From positions 1 through 36,322 of the forward strand of contig NZ_QYYD01000037.1 in the NCBI RefSeq assembly GCF_003591005.1: DNA of 36,322 bases. The letters are read 5' to 3'. How positions within the stretch are numbered: the stretch's first letter is position 1; the number at the start of each line of letters is the position of its first letter. Positions 27,867-36,110 of this stretch are shown here, piece after piece. The position numbers were made by a program, and so were the translations under genes. The notes under the pieces are model-generated. The model did not search any database. It saw only the letters and a list, made by a program, of their open reading frames with translations, and had not been told where the DNA came from. The DNA is from Rhodopseudomonas palustris. Lineage in GTDB: Bacteria; Pseudomonadota; Alphaproteobacteria; Rhizobiales; Xanthobacteraceae.

Positions 27867-28934
27867 CTATGACGGAATCAATTTTTCAGCGCGCAATCGC
27901 TCGAACAGATCGAAGAAGCTGTCGTCGGTCGCCTGATAGTCGAGAAAGCCGAGCTTGCGGCTCTTGCTCATGTCGGTGACGACTTCGATCGGCCGGCCGA
28001 GATCGGCATCGGTGTGCCAAGCCGAACTCAGCACGCTGAGATCGGCTTCGGCGAGCCGATACTTGGCGGCGATCTCGCGCCAGATCGGCGCGGCGTCGGC
28101 GAGCTGCTGCTCGAGTGGAACGCCTTCGCCCGGAAACGGCGCAGGCGTCAGGCCGAAGTAATCGGCGATGCGGCTCCACATCCAGCTCCAGCGGAAGACG
28201 TCGCCATTGACGACGTTGAACGCCTGGTTACGCGCCGCCTCGGTGGTCGACGCCCATTCCAGATGGCGCGCCAGCAGCCGCGCGTCGGTCATGTCGGTGA
28301 GGCCGTTCCACTGCGCGGCCGAGCCGGGAAACAGGAACGGCCGGCCGGTCTCCTTGCAGATCGTGGCATACACCGCCAGCGTCACGCCCATGTTCATCGC
28401 GTTGCCGACCGCGTAGCCGATGATGGTGTGCGGCCGGTGCACGGTCCAGCCGAAGCCGTCGCGCTTGGCAGCGGCGAACACTTCATCCTCCTGGGCGTAG
28501 TAGAAATTCTCCAGATCGAGCCGCGGCTGGTCTTCGCGAAACGGCGTCGCCGGCAGCTTGCCTTTGCCATAGGCCTCGAACGGGCCGAGATAGTGCTTGA
28601 GCCCGGTGACCAGCGCGACGTGCTGCACCGACCCCGCCGGCGACAGCGCGTCCAGCAGGTTGCGCACCATCGCGCCGTTGACGCGGATATTCTCGGCCTC
28701 GGTGCTCTGACGCAGCCAGGTGGCGAGAAAGACATGGCTCGGGCGTAGATCCTTCAGCGCGGCCTGCAGCGCCGCGGCATCGAGCAGATCGGCGGCCACC
28801 GGAATGACGCCCTCGAGATGCTGCGGCGGGCGCCGCGCCAGGCCATGGATTTGCCAGCCCTGCTTGTGCAGATGCTGCGCGAGATTGTTGCCGACGATGC
28901 CGCTGGCACCGACGATGAGCGCTGAATGTGCCAT
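27867..28934 (-). CDS. PRISE-type SDR, NADPH-dependent enone reductase (355 aa)
   Basis: Extended short-chain dehydrogenase of the progesterone-5-beta-reductase/iridoid-synthase-like (PRISE) group, which reduces C=C bonds conjugated to carbonyls. NADPH motif GASGIVG (9-15) with Arg34-Arg35 nearby. The PRISE hallmark VTGLKHYLGPFEAYGKG carries Lys113, and NFYYAQED supplies Tyr145/Tyr146, the two residues that replace the classical SDR YxxxK. Later points are VHRPHTIIGYAVGNAMNMG and DMTDARLLARHLEWA. ATG at 28934 has AAAGGCG upstream. It lies between the ferredoxin reductase gene and dctP on the same strand, with a 13-base palindrome (CTGAACCGTTCAG) just above the ribosome site. Bacterial members are of unknown physiological role. 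Confidence 0.88.
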   Translation of the reverse strand: MAHSALIVGASGIVGNNLAQHLHKQGWQIHGLARRPPQHLEGVIPVAADLLDAAALQAALKDLRPSHVFLATWLRQSTEAENIRVNGAMVRNLLDALSPAGSVQHVALVTGLKHYLGPFEAYGKGKLPATPFREDQPRLDLENFYYAQEDEVFAAAKRDGFGWTVHRPHTIIGYAVGNAMNMGVTLAVYATICKETGRPFLFPGSAAQWNGLTDMTDARLLARHLEWASTTEAARNQAFNVVNGDVFRWSWMWSRIADYFGLTPAPFPGEGVPLEQQLADAAPIWREIAAKYRLAEADLSVLSSAWHTDADLGRPIEVVTDMSKSRKLGFLDYQATDDSFFDLFERLRAEKLIPS

Positions 28935-28949
28935 GGTCGCCTTTCGCTG

Positions 28950-28962
28950 CTGAACCGTTCAG
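28950..28962. promoter_or_regulatory. CTGAAC-N-GTTCAG palindrome above the PRISE gene
   Basis: Perfect 6-bp arms around one base, ending 15 bases upstream of the ATG at 28934. The size and symmetry suit a TetR-like operator. No TetR gene is in the window. Confidence 0.35.
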
Positions 28963-29077
28963 ATAGGCACCAGCAACGCCGAGCGCCAATCAACGTTCAG
29001 TGCGATGTGTGGAAGCTGCCAAACGCCTCGCGCAGGCTGGGCAGCCTCGGACGCTGGGACCGATCCAAGCGAGAGCG

Positions 29078-30382
29078 TCAAGATGCGGCGTCGAGCGCGG
29101 CGATCATCTCGGAAACGCTGACGAATTTCTCGCGCAGCCGGCCGCTGCGGGCCCCTTGCCGCTTCTCGGCGGCATCGATCGCGGTCCAGTCCTGGTAACT
29201 CACCAGCCGCGCAACGCGCTGGCGCAGCCGTGCCAGCAAGGCGTCGGGATCGCCGGCGCGCTGCGGCGCGCGCGTGGAAAGGTCGGCGAGGACCGCCTCG
29301 ATGGTCGCGAGGCTGCAGGCGCGGTTGGTGCCGATGGTGCCGCTCGGGCCACGTTTGCTCCAGCCGCAGACGTAGAGACCGGTCACGACCTCGTTGCCAT
29401 TGGCGGCGCGTCCGCCGACATTGGCGTGCACGCCGCGCTGCTCATCATAAGGCACACCGGCGATCGGGGCGGTGCGCCGGCCGATGCTGCTGAAGACGGC
29501 GCCGCAGGCGATCTGCTGCGCTGCGCCACCCTGACCGGCAAAGCGGATCGCTTCGACACGCTGCTCGCCGTCGATCGCGATCGGCAACAGGCCAAAGCGG
29601 AAGATGCAGCGCCGCGGCTTGGCGGGCGTTTGCGCCGCGAAGGTGCGCAGTAGTGCCAGCTTCTCGGCTCGCTCCGGATCGTCGGTCGTCTCGGGCAGAT
29701 CGGCGAGGTCGCGCGGATCGACCAAGGCGCCGCATTGCGCGAGGTCAAGAAAGTCGCGCAGTTCTTTGGCGCCGAACTTGGCCTGCGCCGGCCCGCCGCG
29801 GCCGACGACATGGACTTCGCGGACGCGGCTCTCGGCCAGCGCCTCGAGCGCGTGCGCGGCAATGTCGGTGTGGCGCAATTCGTCGGCGGTCTTCGACAGG
29901 ATGCGGGCGACGTCGAGCGCGACGTTGCCGTGGCCGATGATGGTGGCGACCTCGTGGCTGAGATCGAAGCGGTGGTCGCGATGATCGGGATGGCCGTTGT
30001 ACCAGGCGACGAAATCACCGGCGGAATAACAGCCCGGCAGCGTCTCGCCCGCAATGCCGAGCGGCCGGCTGAGATCGGCGCCGGTCGCCAGCACCACGGC
30101 GTCATAGGCCGCGCGCAGGTCGCCGATCGCCACGTCGTCGCCGACGCTGACGCCGCCGACGAAGCGAAAGCCGGGCAGCGCCGCGATCTTGTCGAAGGTG
30201 ATGCTGACCAGCTTGAGCTTGGGATGATCGGGCGCCACGCCGTAGCGCACCAGGCCGTACGGCACCGGCAGTTGCTCGAACATGTCGACGGCGATCGGCA
30301 CGCCGGAGCGCAGCAACGCCTCGGCCGCGTAGAAGCCGCTCGGACCACTGCCGACAATGGCAATTTGAAACGGGGCGCTCAT
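29078..30382 (-). CDS. fprA: Ferredoxin-NADP reductase, adrenodoxin-reductase type (434 aa)
   Basis: FAD enzyme moving electrons between NADPH and a ferredoxin. FAD site GSGPSG (11-16) and the PYGLVRYGVAPDHPKLK segment (41-57), a signature of adrenodoxin reductase/FprA. NADP site GHGNVALDVAR (150-160). The C-terminal GWSKRGPSGTIGTNR motif is also typical. The ATG at 30382 overlaps the ferredoxin stop by 4 bases (ATGA), strong evidence that the two partner each other. This is separate from the ferredoxin, unlike mycobacterial fused FprB. A longer reading upstream was rejected because it runs through the ferredoxin gene. Confidence 0.92.
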   Translation of the reverse strand: MSAPFQIAIVGSGPSGFYAAEALLRSGVPIAVDMFEQLPVPYGLVRYGVAPDHPKLKLVSITFDKIAALPGFRFVGGVSVGDDVAIGDLRAAYDAVVLATGADLSRPLGIAGETLPGCYSAGDFVAWYNGHPDHRDHRFDLSHEVATIIGHGNVALDVARILSKTADELRHTDIAAHALEALAESRVREVHVVGRGGPAQAKFGAKELRDFLDLAQCGALVDPRDLADLPETTDDPERAEKLALLRTFAAQTPAKPRRCIFRFGLLPIAIDGEQRVEAIRFAGQGGAAQQIACGAVFSSIGRRTAPIAGVPYDEQRGVHANVGGRAANGNEVVTGLYVCGWSKRGPSGTIGTNRACSLATIEAVLADLSTRAPQRAGDPDALLARLRQRVARLVSYQDWTAIDAAEKRQGARSGRLREKFVSVSEMIAALDAAS

Positions 30383-30684
30383 CGTCCGAGCGCGACCTTG
30401 CGTTCGTCGGCGCCGGGCAGCGGCGGCAGCCGCGCAGTGATCACCGGCGTTTCGGCGACGCGCTTGCGGTTGACGGCGATCCAATACTTCTTGTCGGCGG
30501 CCAGCCGATAGTCCGGCTCGATCGCGCCGACCGGGCACGCCGGCACGCAGCCGCCGCAATCGATGCAGTTCTCCGGGTCGATATAGGTCATGCTGCCGTC
30601 GAGGTGGAAACACTCGACCGGGCACACTGTCACGCATTCGGTGTAGCGGCAGCCCTTGCAATTATCAGTCACGACGTGGGTCAT
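30379..30684 (-). CDS. fdxA: 7Fe-type ferredoxin (101 aa)
   Basis: Small electron carrier with two clusters. Cysteines at 9, 12, 17, 21, 25, 40, 43, 46 and 50 match Azotobacter ferredoxin I after a one-residue shift: 9, 17 and 50 for the [3Fe-4S] cluster, 21, 40, 43 and 46 for the [4Fe-4S], and 12 and 25 free. The C-terminal part (VNRKRVAETPVITARLPP) fits FdxA. The ATG at 30684 follows the Mo oxidoreductase stop by 75 bases that contain a hairpin. It overlaps fprA by 4 bases. Likely partners are the reductase and the Mo enzyme. Confidence 0.95.
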   Translation of the reverse strand: MTHVVTDNCKGCRYTECVTVCPVECFHLDGSMTYIDPENCIDCGGCVPACPVGAIEPDYRLAADKKYWIAVNRKRVAETPVITARLPPLPGADERKVALGR

Positions 30685-30716
30685 CGTCGAAATTCCAGTG
30701 GTGAGACAAGACAACA

Positions 30717-30738
30717 GCCGACGCCGCGCGGCGTCGGC
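30717..30738 (-). terminator. Hairpin between the Mo oxidoreductase and ferredoxin genes
   Basis: Perfect 9-bp stem (GCCGACGCC / GGCGTCGGC) with a 4-base loop, followed on the minus strand by TGTTGTCTTGTCT. It could be a partial terminator or an mRNA stabiliser. It begins 21 bases past the Mo gene stop. Confidence 0.45.
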
Positions 30739-30758
30739 CTCGATCGGCGAGAGCCGAG

Positions 30759-32885
30759 CTACATCCGCCCGACCTGCACCAGCACGTCGGAGAACGTCGG
30801 TGCGCGGCCGAGATCGGCGAAGGCCGGCGGCGTCAAGGCGTGCACCGTGGCGCCCTTGCGGTTGGAGCGCTGCCAATAGCCGGACGGCGCCACCACGACG
30901 CCCGCCATCACGTCGGCCGACACCGTCGCATAGGCTTCGAACGAGCCGCGATCGTTGAACACGCGGATCGGCGCGCCGGCTTCGATGCCGCGATGCGCCG
31001 CATCGTCGGGATTGAGGATCACCGCCTGCTCCTCGCCGGCCTGCGCGGTCTGCGCCGGCAGATTGCCGTAGTTGGAGTTGAGGAAGGCGTGGCTCTTCGG
31101 CGAGATCAGGCTGAGCGGATAGCGCTCGGCCAGCTGCGGCGCGGTGCGGGCGCTTTCGTTGGGCGAGATGTAGTGCGGCAGCGGATCGACCGGCGTCGCG
31201 TCCTGATCGCCATTGTAGCCTTGACGGAACAGCGGCACGACAAAATTGCCGCCGCCGGTGATGGTCGACTTGAACTCGCACTTGCCGGTCGCGGTCGGGA
31301 AGTTGCCTTCGCGATGCGGCGCCCAATCGGCTGGCGCCGGCATGTTGAGCCGCGCATAGCCCTTCGCCTTGAGGTCGTCGAGCGTGATGCCTTCGAGCAC
31401 CGGATTGCTCCAGTCCAGCGAGGCTTCGATCATCTCGTCGTCGCTGCGATAGAAGGCCGGGTCGGTGATACCCATCGCCTTGGCGAGACGCCGGAACAGC
31501 TCGGTGTTCGGCACCGCCTCGCCGAGCGGCTCGATCGCCTGATTGTTGTACGACAGATAGAGATGCCCCCAGGAGAACATGATGTCCTTCTGCTCGAGCT
31601 GGGTGGTCGCCGGCAGCACGATGTCGGCGTACTTCGCGGTGTCGGTGATAAAGTGATCGCTGACCACCGTGAACAGGTCCTCGCGCTCCAGCCCCTTCTC
31701 GATCTTGTCCTGCTCGGTGACCATCGCCATCGGGTTGGCGTTGTAGACGAACATCGCCTTGATCGGCGGATCGAAGCCGAGTTCGCCGTTGAGCGCGCGG
31801 CCGAGCCGCCACGAATTGAGCACGCGCATATTTTCGGGCGCGAGTTCGGGCCGCATCAAGACTTCCCACTTCACCGGGAAGGCCCAGATCGGCAGCTGCA
31901 AAAGCCCGCCGCCGACGTGTTTCCAGGCGCCGATCAGCGCCGGCAGGCAGGCGATCGCCCGCACCGTCTGGCCGCCGCCGGCGTGGCGCTCGACCGCGAC
32001 GCCGATCCGCACCACCGCCGGCGGCGTCGTGGCGTATTCGCGCGCCAGCTTGAGGATGTCCTCGACCGGAATGCCGGTCTCCTGTGACGCAAATTCCGGC
32101 GTGTAGGTGGCGGCGCGCTCCACCAGTTCGTCGTAGCCGACCGTGTATTTGTCGATGTAATCGCGATCGACCAGATTCTCCTTGATGATGACGTGGATCA
32201 TCGCCAGCGCCAGCGCCGCGTCGGTGCCGGGACGGATCGGGATGTGCCAATCGGCCAGCCGCGCCGTGCGTGTCTTCACCGGGTCGATCACTACCAGCTT
32301 GGCGCCGTTCTTCTTGGCCTGCTCGATGAACGGCCAGTGATGCGAGTTGGTGCTGAGCGTGTTGCAGGCCCAAAGAATGATGTACTTCGAGTGCACGAAA
32401 CTCTCGGGATCGACGCCCGGCGTGTGGCCGATCGTCATCATATAGGCGGTGCACGAGCCGGAATCGCAGAACGTCCGCTCCAGGACGGTGGCGCCGAGCT
32501 TGTTGAATAGCGGGTCGCCGACATTGAGGCCGTTGATGACGCCCTGCGTGCCGAGATAGCTGTAGGGCAGGATCGCCTGTGGGCCGTCTTCGGCGATGAT
32601 CTTTTTCCAGCGCGACGCGATGGTGTCGATCGCCTCGTCCCAGCTGATGCGCTGGAATTGCTTGCTGCCCTTGGGCCCGACCCGCTTCATCGGGTAGAGC
32701 ACGCGCTTGTCGCTGTAGACGCGCTCTTCGTAGTTGTTGACCTTGACGCACAGCCGGCCGCGCGTGAACGGATGATCGGGATTGCCGCGCACCGCGATCG
32801 CCTTGCCGTCCTCGACCGTGGTGAGGATCGAGCAGGTGTCGGGGCAATCGTGCGGGCAGGCGCCTACGACGGTGGTCCGGGCCAT
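30759..32885 (-). CDS. Cytoplasmic molybdopterin (bis-PGD) oxidoreductase (708 aa)
   Basis: DMSO-reductase-superfamily Mo or W enzyme without a Tat signal, so cytoplasmic. A [4Fe-4S] site near the N-terminus uses Cys10, Cys14, Cys18 and Cys46 (CPHDCPDTC, then RLCVKV). The metal-ligand region aligns at residues 140-145 (CDSGSC), where Cys140 sits at the position of formate dehydrogenase Sec140. DHFITDTAKYADIVLPATTQLEQ and the C-terminal pterin-binding domain (VILNPDDAAHRGIEAGAPI) are standard. GGAGG lies upstream of the ATG. Substrate unknown; the nearby ferredoxin and NADP reductase suggest electrons shuttle to NADP(H), and the neighbouring TRAP and PRISE genes suggest an organic acid or enone. 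Divergent from the AraC gene. Confidence 0.92.
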   Translation of the reverse strand: MARTTVVGACPHDCPDTCSILTTVEDGKAIAVRGNPDHPFTRGRLCVKVNNYEERVYSDKRVLYPMKRVGPKGSKQFQRISWDEAIDTIASRWKKIIAEDGPQAILPYSYLGTQGVINGLNVGDPLFNKLGATVLERTFCDSGSCTAYMMTIGHTPGVDPESFVHSKYIILWACNTLSTNSHHWPFIEQAKKNGAKLVVIDPVKTRTARLADWHIPIRPGTDAALALAMIHVIIKENLVDRDYIDKYTVGYDELVERAATYTPEFASQETGIPVEDILKLAREYATTPPAVVRIGVAVERHAGGGQTVRAIACLPALIGAWKHVGGGLLQLPIWAFPVKWEVLMRPELAPENMRVLNSWRLGRALNGELGFDPPIKAMFVYNANPMAMVTEQDKIEKGLEREDLFTVVSDHFITDTAKYADIVLPATTQLEQKDIMFSWGHLYLSYNNQAIEPLGEAVPNTELFRRLAKAMGITDPAFYRSDDEMIEASLDWSNPVLEGITLDDLKAKGYARLNMPAPADWAPHREGNFPTATGKCEFKSTITGGGNFVVPLFRQGYNGDQDATPVDPLPHYISPNESARTAPQLAERYPLSLISPKSHAFLNSNYGNLPAQTAQAGEEQAVILNPDDAAHRGIEAGAPIRVFNDRGSFEAYATVSADVMAGVVVAPSGYWQRSNRKGATVHALTPPAFADLGRAPTFSDVLVQVGRM

Positions 32886-32947
32886 GTGTCTCCTCCGTGT
32901 GCACGTTCAGAACCTGCGCAAGGATGCGGCACCCGGCGCCACGTTGC

Positions 32948-32982
32948 TTTTCCAATCCTGCTTGGTTGTTTTCCAAATCTGC
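32948..32982 (+). promoter_or_regulatory. AraC-type direct-repeat operator in the divergent promoter
   Basis: TTTTCCAATCCTGC (32948-32961) and TTTTCCAAATCTGC (32969-32982) agree at 12 of 14 bases and are exactly 21 bases apart, two helical turns on one face. This is the usual arrangement for AraC-family activator sites. It lies 63-97 bases above the Mo gene start and 88-122 above the AraC start. Confidence 0.6.
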
Positions 32983-33069
32983 CGTGGACGGCAGCCCCCG
33001 TCCGTGGCATGGTAATTGCTTACCTGGACTGCTCTTGCCTGCACTCGCGTCAATCTGTGGAGATTCACG

Positions 33070-33975
33070 ATGGGGATGCTCGGCAATTCTGTCGACAAAT
33101 ATGTCAACGGCAGAATGCTCCAGACTTCGAACGACCGGCGCTGGTCCAACCTGCTGGCGGAGAGATGGAGCCACGAATCCGGCGACCTACCGTCGCTCCT
33201 GCCGCGCGACACCGAAATTGCCGTGCTGCTGCGCGGCTCGTCGGTGGTCGACCGCGAAGGCGCCGGGATGCGGCAGCGGACCCATGGCCGGCGCGGCACG
33301 GTGTGGCTGTGCCCGGCGGGAATCCGCGAGGATTTCATCCGGGTCGAGAGCCCGATGCACGAGTGCCTGCACATCTTCCTGCCCGGGCGGCCGTTCGAGG
33401 ACACCATGCTGCAGGACATGGACATCGATCCGGCCGGCATCGCGATCCGCTACGAGGCGATCGACCACGACATCTTCATCGAGCACGTCGCCGACCGCAT
33501 CCTTCAGGAGCTCACGCACGAATCCTCGACCGGGCGCCTGCTGATCGAGAGCCTCGGCCGCGCGCTGTCGGCGCATCTCGTGCACAGCTATGCCGACACC
33601 GCCGTTCGGCTGAGGCAAACGCAGGGCAGCAACCGGCCGCTCGATGCGCGACGCCTGGCGCGCGTCACCGATTTCATCAGCACGTCGGCCGAGCGCGACT
33701 TCAGCGTCAACGATCTCGCCTCGATCGCCTGCATGAGCCCGGCGCATTTTTCACGCAGCTTCAAGGCCGCGACCGGCTGCGCGCCGCACGAATATGTCAG
33801 CCGGCAGCGGCTCGATCTCGCCAAGCGCATGCTCGCCACCGACCGCCAGTCGCTCGCCGAGATCGCCTATGCGACGGGATTTTCGTCGCAAGCCAATTTC
33901 AACCGCGCCTTCCGCAAGGCGGTCGGCACCACGCCGCGACTGTATCGGGCGCAGCATCGCAACACGCTGACGTAG
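33070..33975 (+). CDS. AraC-family transcriptional regulator (301 aa)
   Basis: A variable N-terminal ligand or dimerisation domain (about residues 1-195, no recognised fold) precedes a typical C-terminal double helix-turn-helix (about 200-300). Helix-turn-helix 1 is DFSVNDLASIACMSPAHFSRSFKAATG. The second, SLAEIAYATGFSSQANFNRAFRKAVGTTPRLYR, is the AraC hallmark. The ATG at 33070 has GGAG eight bases upstream; an ATG at 33016 adds an extension not needed by the fold. It is divergent from the Mo oxidoreductase, and its gap carries a pair of 21-base-spaced direct repeats. Inferred activator of the Mo-ferredoxin-PRISE-TRAP genes; inducer unknown. Confidence 0.92.
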   Translation: MGMLGNSVDKYVNGRMLQTSNDRRWSNLLAERWSHESGDLPSLLPRDTEIAVLLRGSSVVDREGAGMRQRTHGRRGTVWLCPAGIREDFIRVESPMHECLHIFLPGRPFEDTMLQDMDIDPAGIAIRYEAIDHDIFIEHVADRILQELTHESSTGRLLIESLGRALSAHLVHSYADTAVRLRQTQGSNRPLDARRLARVTDFISTSAERDFSVNDLASIACMSPAHFSRSFKAATGCAPHEYVSRQRLDLAKRMLATDRQSLAEIAYATGFSSQANFNRAFRKAVGTTPRLYRAQHRNTLT

Positions 33976-34191
33976 CGCGGTCAGGCGGCGAAGATCAGCG
34001 GCGACATGATGCGCCGGCAAAGCCGAATCGCATGCGCGATCGGTCGGCTGCGTCACCGCCATGTAACAAACTACCGATAGGTTAATGCTGCGTTTGATCG
34101 TGACCCCCCGTCGCCGATCAGCGTCCCCAGCGGTCCCCGTCAGTCGCCGCGTCTGACCGGGGCCGCACCTTTTTGAGCGGACGATATTGCG

Positions 34192-35034
34192 ATGATCCGT
34201 TTTGTCCTGGTAATTGCCTGCGTGGTGCCGCTGACGCTGGCGCTGCTTCCCTTGCATATCTTGGCGCTGCGCTACGGCTGGCGCATTCAGCGCAGCATCC
34301 CGCATCTGTATCACCGCATCGTCTGCCGGTTGATCGGCGTTCGCATCCGTCAGGTCGGTCGCCGCAGCGGCACCGGCCCGGTGCTGATCCTCGCCAATCA
34401 CGTCTCCTGGCTGGATATCTGTGTGATCTCCGCGATGGCGCCGGTGTCGTTCGTCGCCAAGAGCGAGGTCGCCGGCTGGCCGGTGTTCGGCGCGCTGGCG
34501 AAGTGGCAGCGCACCGTGTTCATCGATCGCCAGGCCCGTCACCGCACCGGCGCGGCAACCGCCGAGATCGGCACGCGGCTCAAGGCCGGCGAAGCCATCG
34601 TGCTGTTCGCCGAGGGGACTTCAAGCGATGGCAGCCGCGTGCTGCCGTTCCGCTCGGCGCTGATCGGCGCGGTACATCACGCGCTCGGCGACGACAGCGA
34701 CACCACGGTCGGCGTGCAGCCGATGGCCGTGACCTACACCGGCTTCGGCGGCCTGCCGATCGGCCGCGAGTTGCGCGATCGCGTGGCGTGGTACGGCGAC
34801 GCCGAACTGATCCCGCATTTCATCGGCCTGCTGTCGGCCGGCGCAATCGACGTCACCGTGAGCTGGGGCGAGCCGATCCTGCACACGTCCGATCGCAAGG
34901 CGATCGCGCGCGACGCCGAAACGTCGGTGCGGCGGATGTGCGAAGCCGCGCGCCGCGCCGGCATGCAGGGCGCGATCGCGCCGCGGCCCGGTGTTGCGGC
35001 GCCGCAAGCTGGCGCGCAATTCGAACCGGCCTGA
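34192..35034 (+). CDS. plsC: 1-acyl-sn-glycerol-3-phosphate acyltransferase-like protein (280 aa)
   Basis: Inner-membrane acyltransferase, one hydrophobic anchor at residues 1-26. The HX4D catalytic motif is NHVSWLD with His70 and Asp75. The substrate-binding FAEGTSSDG follows near residue 141, with WQRTVFIDR at 105-113. These match PlsC-type enzymes making phosphatidic acid; the protein could also acylate an ornithine lipid or another lysophospholipid (OlsA-like). Start ATG at 34192; the ribosome site is weak. The C-terminal ~20 residues are Ala/Pro-rich. It stands alone between the AraC gene and the aldo/keto reductase, 105 bases before the latter. Confidence 0.88.
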   Translation: MIRFVLVIACVVPLTLALLPLHILALRYGWRIQRSIPHLYHRIVCRLIGVRIRQVGRRSGTGPVLILANHVSWLDICVISAMAPVSFVAKSEVAGWPVFGALAKWQRTVFIDRQARHRTGAATAEIGTRLKAGEAIVLFAEGTSSDGSRVLPFRSALIGAVHHALGDDSDTTVGVQPMAVTYTGFGGLPIGRELRDRVAWYGDAELIPHFIGLLSAGAIDVTVSWGEPILHTSDRKAIARDAETSVRRMCEAARRAGMQGAIAPRPGVAAPQAGAQFEPA

Positions 35035-35139
35035 ACTCGGCGCAGCTGCGACGCGCAGGGCTGGCGAGCGTTGGCCGCCTTGCTCCGGCGCGCCACGCGG
35101 GCCACAATCGGCGCTCTCGCGGCTCGCACAGGACACATC

Positions 35140-36081
35140 ATGCAACTTCGTAATCTCGGCGGCAGCGGCCTGCGCGTGTCGCTGGTCGGCCTCGGCTGCA
35201 ACAATTTCGGCCAGCGCACCGATCCCGACACCTCGAAGAAGGTGATCTACAAGGCGATCGATCTCGGCATCACGCTGTTTGACACCGCCGACATCTATGC
35301 GGGCCAGGGCGGCTCCGAAACCGTGCTCGGCAACGTTCTGGGCGATCGCCGCAAGGACATCGTGCTGGCGACCAAATTCAGCAAGCCGATGGCCGCCGAC
35401 GGCAGCAAGCAGGGCGCGTCGCGGCGCTACATCGTCGCCGCCGTCGAGGCCAGCCTGACGCGGCTGAAGACCGACTACATCGATCTGTATCAGCAGCACG
35501 ATTACGATCCGCTGACGCCGATCGACGAGACGCTGCGCGCCCTCGACGACCTGATCCGCGCCGGCAAGGTGCGCTATATCGGCAATTCCAACTTCCCGGC
35601 CTGGCGCATCGCCGAGGCCGAATACGTTGCGCACGCGCTCGGCACCCATCGCTACGTGTCGTGCCAGGACGAATACAGCCTCGTCGTCCGCGACATCGAA
35701 AAGGACCTGCTGCCGGCCGCGCAAGAATACAAGCTCGGCCTGTTGCCGTTCTTCCCGCTCGCCAGCGGCTTGCTCACCGGCAAGTATCAGCGTGGCGCCG
35801 AGATCGCCGCCAACACCCGCTTTGCCAAAATGCCGGCGATCCGCGACCGCTACTTCACCGAGGCCAATCTCGACATAGTCGACAAGCTCAAGGCGTTCGC
35901 CGACGCCCGCGGCAAATCGTTGCTGGATCTCGCCTTCTCGTGGCTCGCCGGTCGCCCGCAAGTCTCCAGCGTCATCGCCGGCGCCACCAGCCCCGAGCAG
36001 ATCGAGCAGAACGTCAAGGCGGCAAGCTGGCAGCTCACGCCGGAGGAGATGGCGGAGATCGATACGATCACCAAGAGTTAG
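35140..36081 (+). CDS. Aldo/keto reductase (313 aa)
   Basis: NADPH-dependent TIM-barrel oxidoreductase of the AKR superfamily, cytosolic. The tetrad is visible as Asp48, Tyr53, Lys79 and His120 (FDTADIYAGQGGSE, VLATKFSKP, DLYQQHDYDP). It also has GNSNFPAWRIAEA and the cofactor-binding SVIAGATSPEQIEQNVKAASW near the C-terminus. Substrate not predictable; the closest general type is the AKR of YajO/voltage-gated-beta-like groups. ATG at 35140 has AGGA; an upstream in-frame ATG at 35071 would add a tail unlike the family. Not coupled to plsC. Confidence 0.92.
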   Translation: MQLRNLGGSGLRVSLVGLGCNNFGQRTDPDTSKKVIYKAIDLGITLFDTADIYAGQGGSETVLGNVLGDRRKDIVLATKFSKPMAADGSKQGASRRYIVAAVEASLTRLKTDYIDLYQQHDYDPLTPIDETLRALDDLIRAGKVRYIGNSNFPAWRIAEAEYVAHALGTHRYVSCQDEYSLVVRDIEKDLLPAAQEYKLGLLPFFPLASGLLTGKYQRGAEIAANTRFAKMPAIRDRYFTEANLDIVDKLKAFADARGKSLLDLAFSWLAGRPQVSSVIAGATSPEQIEQNVKAASWQLTPEEMAEIDTITKS

Positions 36082-36110
36082 CATCGCCGCGCCCGTCCTC
36101 GCCCCACCAC

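Noticed and set aside
32886-32942. A sigma54 (-24/-12) promoter for the Mo gene
   Set aside because: GG and TTGC are present near GGTGCCGCATCCTTGCG but the spacing between GG and GC is two bases too long.
30379-33174. A 931-residue minus frame ending in the ferredoxin
   Set aside because: Only the last 101 residues look like a protein; the rest is the wrong frame of the Mo gene. The ferredoxin starts at 30684.
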